This document shows, piece after piece, positions 1-6,300 of a DNA stretch of 8,454 nucleotides (positions within the stretch are counted from its first letter, which is position 1; every line of letters starts with the position of its first letter). The notes beneath the pieces were generated by a model that was not told where the DNA came from, ran no database searches, and saw nothing but the letters and a program-made list of their open reading frames with translations. Origin of the DNA: Anaerolineaceae bacterium UBA700 (GTDB lineage: Bacteria; Chloroflexota; Anaerolineae; Anaerolineales; Anaerolineaceae); assembly GCA_002298885.1 (NCBI GenBank), contig DBMK01000194.1:1-8454 (forward strand), in the 5' to 3' direction. A program made the translations under genes and the position numbers.

Positions 1-23
1 TTTATTCGGAAACTTCTTTAATT

Positions 24-359
24 CTATTTTTTGCGGCGCGACAGGCCGAGGGCGACGATGCCGGAGGCAACGACGACCACGCCGGCCAACACCAGCAGGC
101 CGCCGCTCGCGGCCGCCGACTGGTTGGCGCCGGTGACCGGGATCAGGACTCCCGTCTGGGTGACAGCCGGCGGTGGCAGGGTGGCGACGCGCTTGGTCGG
201 CGTTTCGGTGAGCGAAACGGAGGTGGATATTGCTTTGGTGGGGGTCAGGGTAAACCCAAGCATCGGGCTGGAGCTGGCAGCCTGGGTGGCCGGAAAGAGC
301 ATGATCCACAACCCAATGGCCACACATAAAACAAGAATGATTCTGCGGTTTCTATCCAT
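24..359 (-). CDS. Small secreted protein with LPXTG-like (IPVTG) cell-surface sorting signal
   Basis: This encodes 111 residues. Residues 1-27 look like a signal peptide: a basic MDRNRR start, a hydrophobic core and a TQA cleavage site before ASSS. Residues 30-70 form a Thr/Ser/Pro-rich linker with no recognisable folded domain. Residues 73-77 are IPVTG (LIPVTG in context), followed by a Gly/Ala/Val membrane segment at about 86-106 and a basic RRKK end. This tripartite ending is the known layout of a sortase substrate, so the mature protein would be cut after the Thr and linked to the envelope. Little more than a 45-residue extended chain would remain exposed, so it may be a spacer, a minor surface subunit or an anchoring partner. 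The ATG at 359 is supported by GAGGAG 7 nt upstream. It lies 88 nt downstream of the peptidase gene and may belong to the same transcript or have its own promoter. No sortase is visible. The gene is confident; the role is unknown. Confidence 0.85.
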   Translation of the reverse strand: MDRNRRIILVLCVAIGLWIMLFPATQAASSSPMLGFTLTPTKAISTSVSLTETPTKRVATLPPPAVTQTGVLIPVTGANQSAAASGGLLVLAGVVVVASGIVALGLSRRKK

Positions 360-366
360 TTAGATT

Positions 367-372
367 CTCCTC
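367..372 (-). promoter_or_regulatory. Ribosome binding site of the small anchored protein
   Basis: GAGGAG lies 7 nt upstream of the ATG at 359. It supports this start and independent translation initiation, in contrast to the coupled peptidase gene. Confidence 0.8.
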
Positions 373-392
373 TAAAGCTGCGAATAATTGAA

Positions 393-431
393 CTTATCTA
401 GATAAGGTAGAGACTCTACGTTGACCATCAA
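393..431. promoter_or_regulatory. Cluster of three adjacent dyads between peptidase and small-protein genes
   Basis: CTTATCTAGATAAG (393-406) is a perfect 14-bp palindrome. It is directly abutted by GTAGAG-A-CTCTAC (407-419) and, one base later, TTGA-CCA-TCAA (421-431). The first two have too little loop to be good RNA terminators and no T tract follows, so binding sites for dimeric regulators are the likelier reading. They lie upstream of the small gene on its coding strand. No convincing -35/-10 pair was found beside them. Confidence 0.4.
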
Positions 432-447
432 GCCAATTCTAACCGCC

Positions 448-3315
448 TCACTCTCGGGTTGCAATAGGCACGAAGATGGTCTTCTGGGTCTTGGCGAAGG
501 ACAAGATCGTCGCCGGGTCGCCCATCAGGTTGAACGAATCGAGCAGATAGGCCATCGAAGGCCGTTTGGCCAGGAGGAGCAGCTTGCCTGCCAGAGCCGC
601 CTGCCCCAGACGGGTGCCGGTTTGAGCCGTGAGCCGGTCGATGAAGCCGCGGGCCAGGAATTCGTGGCCGGCAGTGGTGCCCAGGCCGGTAGCGCCCCAG
701 GTAGCCACGGCTCCGCCGTTTGCTGCGCGCAAGACCGTCTCGTCAAAAACGCTCAGGCCGGGGGTCTGGAAGGCCCCGGTGTAGCAGGTCATCGACAATA
801 CAACGGGGAGCTTGCTGCCGTTGGTCAGGCTGGGGATGTCGTTGACGTGGATGAACTCGGCGAAATTGGCGCTGGCATCACGGGTGGCCCATTGGTGGAT
901 GCCGGCGTGCCCGTTGAAGACCAGCAGGCCGGTGCCGCCGTTCCAGCGGCTCAACAGGGCAGCCTTGGCATCCGGCACGCTGGCGTAACCGCTGGGGTAG
1001 AAGATGCGGTTGACCGGCACTGTCCAGGTCAGCAATGCAGATTCGTTCGAAGCGGCGTCGAGGAAATCGCCTCCGGTATCCGGCCTGGCGGCCAGGAACG
1101 TGGCGTTGTTCTTCCAGTTGCCGGGGGCCGGGCTGGTCTCGTACTGGACGATCTTGTTCACCACCACGGCCAGCTCGTCCGTCGAATTGACCGGCAGGCG
1201 GCCGATGAGCATATCCGGAATGACGTCGGACGGCCCGCCGAAGGTGACATACAGGTTATCCGTGGCGCCTTCGGTCGTGAAGGGGTCGAAATCGGCCAGG
1301 TAGGGCGGGATGATCGATTTGAAGTGCTCCGGGAAATATTGCTTGGGATCACTGGTGCCGTCCCCAACCAGTAGGGCATACAGCGGTTTCGGGTTCCAGC
1401 GGGTGTTCACGTCCTGCAGGTAGGCCTGGATGGCCGCCGGCTGGGGGATGCCCTCACCGTACTGGTCGAAAATGGCCTGCAGGTCCTCGACCACCGTCAC
1501 CAGGCCCTGCGAATTGCGCAGGGCTACCAGGCTGGCCAGGCCGCCGGCGAAGGCATTGGGGGCGACGATGACGTAGTCCGCCCCGGTTACGCCAGCGGTC
1601 TTGAGGGCCGAAACCAGGTGCATTGCGGCGGGCGCCTGGATGCCGGCGTCGCCGGTGAGGTAGAAGCGCGGGGCGGCGCTCCCGGCCTTATCGGCAAAGC
1701 TGACCGCGCTGCCGTTGACCGTCGCGCCGGTCAGGCGGACGGGGGCTGAAGCATTGGTCACATCGTAGATGCGCAGTCCGCCGGTTGGGGCCAGGGCTGC
1801 CTGGTAGTACTTCCCGCTGCCTCCGCTGCCGCTGAAGACAGCCTGGTTGGTCCAGGTGGCGCTGCCGGCCTGGTATTTCAGGCTGAAGGCGTCCAGCCAG
1901 ACCCCTTCGACGTCGACCCCGGTGATACCGGGCAGGGTGAGGGTGAGGTTGTTGGCGGTCTGCAGCGTTCCGGCGGGCACAGGGAAGGTTGCGGACTGGG
2001 CTAGCTTGCCCTTCCATTCCAGGGTGCCCAACACGGCGTTATTCACCTTGACCTGCACCCGGTGATTGACAGCCTGGGGCGAATCGGTGAACCCGATCAG
2101 CCAGATTGTCAGGGTGGAGGGTTGGACAAAATTGGCGTTGTTCACGCTGAATGCGAACGAGCGGGTGGCGCTGGGTACACCGATGCGCTGCACCCCGGCT
2201 TCATCCCATACCCAGCGGTCGCCATCGCGTCCGGTGGGAATTTGGGGGCTGCCGAAGTCCGGCGTATAAAAGCCGTTCTGCTCGAAGGTCTGCTCGAACC
2301 AGGCCGTGCCGGGCGTCTCGGCGGCGATGGTCGCGCTGGCGCTGGCGACCAGCGTGCCGGGCGTGGCCGAGGCCGAGAGGAAGTAGACGTCGGTGTTGGA
2401 CCAGCGGTTGACGCGCGGCAGGGCGTAGAACACCAGGCTTTCGCCGGGATCGAAGACGTTGTCGGCGTTGCCTTCCCATTCGTAGGCGATTTCAACCCCG
2501 GCGCGGGCCAGGTGCAGGTTGTGCGGGTTGGCGGAGGCTACAGCAAAGCCGATGCCGGACAGGGCGGCGTAGGTGATGCGGTACACGCCCTCACTGGCAA
2601 CTTCAATGGCTGCCTGGCCGGCCTGCACGGCCGAGACGCGCTGGGGCGCCAGGGCGGCAGCCGGGGCCAGCGACAGGTCCTCCGGATTGAGCACCAGGCC
2701 GGCTAATTCGGCCTGCAGGGCCGGCGAGGCCTTGCTCTGGGGCGCGACACCGGAATTGAAGTGGATGACGAGCTTCACCTGCCGGGCAACCAGCACGCCG
2801 CCCGCCTGAGGCAGCACCGGGTGGAGGGTCAGCCGGGCAAGAGGCACCCCGCGCAGGTCGCCGACCGGTTCCAGCTCGGCCAGTTTCAGCGCCGGCTGCG
2901 CCTGGGCGCCCTGCAAGGCGAGCGGCGAGCCGTCCGCTTTGGTCAGCTCCTCCCTGGGATTAGCTGCCAGGGGCTGGGCCAGCGAAAGCGGGACGGTTGC
3001 AGCCTCCACGATTTCCAGGCTGGGGGCGGCCCCGACCGGGAGGGCGATCAGGGTGCTGTAGGTGGGCAGCGCCAGGCTGCCGGAGTCCTGCAGCGTATCG
3101 AATCCTGGCAGGCGCACCAGCACGGTCCCGTCCGGTTGAGGGCTGACGGACGCATCCGGAATCTGCCAGGCTAATGACAGGCCATCATCCAGTCGGGAGA
3201 CGACAGGCTGGGCCTGCGCTGCCGGTGTAGATGATGAGGCGAAGGCTTCGCCGCTGCTGCCTGCAACCAGGCTGAGCAAGACTGTAATTATGAGGAAGAT
3301 CCGAGGTGTGTTCAT
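448..3315 (-). CDS. Secreted C25 family (gingipain-like) cysteine peptidase
   Basis: This encodes 955 residues from the ATG at 3315. A signal peptide covers residues 1-26 (cut after AFA). Residues about 36-190 resemble the beta-rich N-terminal/propeptide region of C25 proteins. A segment at 243-310 contains GVYRITYAALSG and a DPGESLVFYA stretch typical of the family, and residues about 385-482 look like a beta-sandwich. The peptidase domain covers about 580-938: LLVGDGTSDP near 648-657, PDMLIGRLPVNS at 700-711, the catalytic His at 803 in NGHAGIHQWA, the catalytic Cys at 844 in SMTCYTGAF, and the closing FNLMGDPAT at 928-936. Family knowledge makes it a Cys/His-dyad endopeptidase acting outside the cell; its cleavage specificity cannot be read from the sequence. 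No type IX secretion C-terminal domain is present; the protein ends in KTIFVPIATRE. The start overlaps the upstream stop (ATGA), implying translational coupling. The in-frame ATG at 3342 is rejected because it would put polar residues before the signal peptide. A role in maturing the adjacent surface protein is inference. Confidence 0.9.
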   Translation of the reverse strand: MNTPRIFLIITVLLSLVAGSSGEAFASSSTPAAQAQPVVSRLDDGLSLAWQIPDASVSPQPDGTVLVRLPGFDTLQDSGSLALPTYSTLIALPVGAAPSLEIVEAATVPLSLAQPLAANPREELTKADGSPLALQGAQAQPALKLAELEPVGDLRGVPLARLTLHPVLPQAGGVLVARQVKLVIHFNSGVAPQSKASPALQAELAGLVLNPEDLSLAPAAALAPQRVSAVQAGQAAIEVASEGVYRITYAALSGIGFAVASANPHNLHLARAGVEIAYEWEGNADNVFDPGESLVFYALPRVNRWSNTDVYFLSASATPGTLVASASATIAAETPGTAWFEQTFEQNGFYTPDFGSPQIPTGRDGDRWVWDEAGVQRIGVPSATRSFAFSVNNANFVQPSTLTIWLIGFTDSPQAVNHRVQVKVNNAVLGTLEWKGKLAQSATFPVPAGTLQTANNLTLTLPGITGVDVEGVWLDAFSLKYQAGSATWTNQAVFSGSGGSGKYYQAALAPTGGLRIYDVTNASAPVRLTGATVNGSAVSFADKAGSAAPRFYLTGDAGIQAPAAMHLVSALKTAGVTGADYVIVAPNAFAGGLASLVALRNSQGLVTVVEDLQAIFDQYGEGIPQPAAIQAYLQDVNTRWNPKPLYALLVGDGTSDPKQYFPEHFKSIIPPYLADFDPFTTEGATDNLYVTFGGPSDVIPDMLIGRLPVNSTDELAVVVNKIVQYETSPAPGNWKNNATFLAARPDTGGDFLDAASNESALLTWTVPVNRIFYPSGYASVPDAKAALLSRWNGGTGLLVFNGHAGIHQWATRDASANFAEFIHVNDIPSLTNGSKLPVVLSMTCYTGAFQTPGLSVFDETVLRAANGGAVATWGATGLGTTAGHEFLARGFIDRLTAQTGTRLGQAALAGKLLLLAKRPSMAYLLDSFNLMGDPATILSFAKTQKTIFVPIATRE

Positions 3316-3327
3316 TTGTTCACCACC
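3312..3327 (-). promoter_or_regulatory. ATGA stop/start overlap with embedded ribosome binding site
   Basis: The peptidase ATG (3315-3313) overlaps the surface-protein TGA (3314-3312). The sequence GGTGGTG (3327-3321), 5 nt upstream, is the only Shine-Dalgarno-like element, and it lies in the codons for the PVV part of the FVPVVNK tail. The weak site plus the overlap points to termination-reinitiation coupling, so peptidase synthesis would depend on full translation of the stalk gene. Confidence 0.8.
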
Positions 3328-6300
3328 GGCACGAAGGTCCAATTGTCACCGACCAGGACAGTTACGTGATGAATTATGGTCCCGGTGGAGTTTGTATCCA
3401 CATTGACGAGCCAGTACGTCCACATGCCGATGCCCGGCGGCGCATCGGTGAACAGGTAGCTCGATCCATCCCCTTGTGCAGCGACAACGCCGGCTAACTG
3501 GTCGGCGTTGAACGTGCCGCCGCGGGTGCGGTAGATCTTGTAGCCGACCGAGTTATTCTCGGCGGCCATCAGCCACTGCAGTTTCACGCTCCGGTCCGGC
3601 AGGAGGGCGGCGTTGAAGGAGACCAGGCTCACCCCAGTCGGTTCTTCGTAGCGGTTTTTGACGTGAATCGTGGTGTAGCCGCCGCCGCGCACGAACCCGG
3701 GCGTGTCAGGGATGGTCACGTCCCAATTCAGGCCGGGATCGGTCTCGGTCACGTCGTAGCGCCCCGGGATCAGGTTATTCCAGGTGAGCGTGCTGCCCAG
3801 GTAGCTGGCGAACTTGCAACTCGGGGATGGGAAGCTGGGTCCGGTGACGCAGATCTCGTACTGTTTTTGCGGATCGGGGACGGCAATGCCCCAATCGACG
3901 CTCTTGATAACGATCAGCCCGCCGAAATTGAGGGTATTGGTTACTCCGGCGGAGGCCTGCCCGCCGTCGATGGGCACCGCCACCGGCCCGGTGGGAACGC
4001 TGACCAGCCACTGCGCGCCGGCGTTCGCCTCGGATACGGTGTAATCACCCGGGATCAGGTCAGTCCAGGTCTGGGTCCAGCCGGCCGCATTGCTGAAATC
4101 CTTGCAGCTCGGGCTTTGAGGATAGGAAGGTCCCTGGACGCAGATGTGGAAGACCACGGTCGGGTCGGGGGTTACGCCCTTCCAGTCCACCGTCTTGACG
4201 ACCTGCAGGCTGCCGTGCTTGCGGGTGTTGGTCACCTGGGCCTGGCCCGTGCCGCCGTCGATAGGCACGACGATCGGCCGGGTAGTGACCAGGACGTCCC
4301 ATTCACTGCCTGTGTTTTGTTCGGAGAGGCTGTAGGTGCCGGGGATCAGGTCAGTCCAGGTCTGGGTGAGCTGGGAAGGGTAAGTGAAGGTCTTGCAGTT
4401 GGGCGTGACAGGATATGACGGCCCGGTGAGGCAGATCGTGAAGGTTTGACCCGTGACCGGCGTCACGCCGTTCCATTCGACCGTCTTGGTCACCGCCAGG
4501 CTGCCGTGCTTGCGCTGGTTGGTGACCTGGGCAGTGGCCTTGCCCCCGTCCACCGGCACGATCACCGCCCCGGTTGGCACGGTGACCTGCCATTGGCTGC
4601 CGGGAGAGGTCTCGGTGAGCGTGTAGCTGCCGGGGATCAGGCCGGTCCAGGCCTGGGTCCAGCCGTTGGATGCATTGAAGGTCTTGCAGTTAGGCGCGGA
4701 CGGGTAGGACGGGCCGGTGATGCAGATTTCAAACGAGGCGACCGGGTCGGGGGTGACGCCGTTCCAATCCACGGTCTTGGTGACCTCGAGGCTGCCCAGC
4801 TTGCGGGTGTTGGTCACCGTCGCCTTAGCCAGCTCGACGAGGGTCACTGGCACGGGCGCGGCGGGCAGATTGACGGTCCATTGGCTGCCGGCGCCGGGCT
4901 CGGTGAGGGTGTAATTACCCGGGACCAGGTTGCTCCAGGTCTGGGTGAGCGTGTCTGGATAGGTGAAGGTCTTGCAGTCGGGGGTGGTCGGGAAGGACGG
5001 CCCGCTGATGCAGATGCTGAAGGTCGTGCCATTGACCGGATCGGCGCCGTTCCAATTTACCACCTTGGTCACCTGCAATCCGGTGGCCAGTTTGGCCTTG
5101 TTGGCCACGGTAACGCTGACCGTGCCGCCGTCATCCGGCACCGCCGCCGGCGAGCCGGTAACTACCACGTCCCACGTTGTTCCGGAGCCCGGCTCGGTGA
5201 CTGTGTAGCTGCCGGGAATCAGGTTATCCCAGGTCTTGACCAGGTCGTTGGGGTAGGTGAAGGTCTTGCAGTCCGGGGTGGTGGGGAACGAAGGTCCCTG
5301 GACGCAGATGGAGAAGGTCGTCCCGCTGACAGGAGGGATGCCGTTCCAGTCGACGGTCTTGGTCACTTTCAGGTGGCCCAGCTTGCGGGTGTTGGTGACC
5401 GTAACCAGGTCCACACTGGGCTTCCCATCCGGGCTGACGACGACCGTAGTGGGAACGATGGCGGTGATCCAGGCGCTGCCGGGGTCGGTTTCGGACACGG
5501 TGTAGGTGCCGGGGGCCAGGTTATCCCAGGACTGGGTCTGTTCGGGCGTAAATACTTTGCAGGTGCTGGCTGTTGAGGGAGCCGGGCCGGCCAGGCAGAT
5601 CTCGAAAGTCTGGCCCGCCACGGGGGTAACGCCGGACCAATCGACGTGTTTCTGGACGAGGATGGAGCCGGGCTTGAAACTGATCGTCACCGGTTCCTCG
5701 GTGCAGCCGCTGGAGGCGGGCTTGTTGTTGGCGTCCCCGCCGTAGTCGGAGGTCCAGCGCCAGGTGCCGATCTGGTTGCTGACGAAGCCGGGCGTGGTCT
5801 GGTAGACGCCGTTGCCGTTCACGGGCACGGCCTGGGTGTAGCTGGCCGGGCCGGCGCAGACCGTATCGGAGGGCGGGAATAGCTTGAAGGTGATCGTGCC
5901 GGTGGGGGATGCATAGCCGGTCAGGGTGGCCGAATCGTTCAGCACGTCGCCGACGATGCCGGCGGCAGGATTGGGAATGGTCGAAATGGTCGCCGGGAAG
6001 CGCTCGATGGTCACCAGTTCAGCCGTGCAGCCGCTGAAGGCGGGGGCGTTATTGGCGTCGCCGGAATAGCCGGCCGTCCAGCGCCACGTGCCGGTAGCGT
6101 TGCTGCCGAAACCAGGCGGGGTTGTGGAATAGGCGCCGTTGCCGTGGCCGACCGGAACAGTTTCAGTGAAGACCGGGGTGCCGGCGCACACCGCGTCGCT
6201 GGGAGGATACAGGCTGAAGAGGATGCTGCCGGTGGGGCTGTAACCGCCGGAGAGGTTCGCAGTGTCGTTGAGGTAGTCGCCAACGGTCCCGGTACCCGGT

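Noticed and set aside
1..23. Terminator after the small gene
   Set aside because: Only 23 nt remain after the stop codon; no stem with a T tract can be seen before the window ends.
421..1374. Long plus-strand frame of 317 codons
   Set aside because: It is antisense to the C25 catalytic region, which has clear family motifs. The frame's product shows no family, is Gly/Arg/Gln-rich and low in complexity, and is expected opposite G+C-rich coding DNA.
3313..3342. Upstream in-frame ATG at 3342 for the peptidase
   Set aside because: It would add MDLRAGGEQ before the signal peptide and lacks a good ribosome site; the ATG at 3315 gives a normal signal peptide and the ATGA overlap.
24..3350. Equating LIPVTG of the small protein with the FVPVV/FVPIA tails as one shared sorting motif
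   Set aside because: The likeness is limited to hydrophobic-P-V/I; the tails lack T-G and any following membrane segment, so they are treated as different signals.
4446..5576. Long plus-strand frame of 376 codons
   Set aside because: It mirrors the repeat array; its internal repetition simply reflects the repeats on the other strand.
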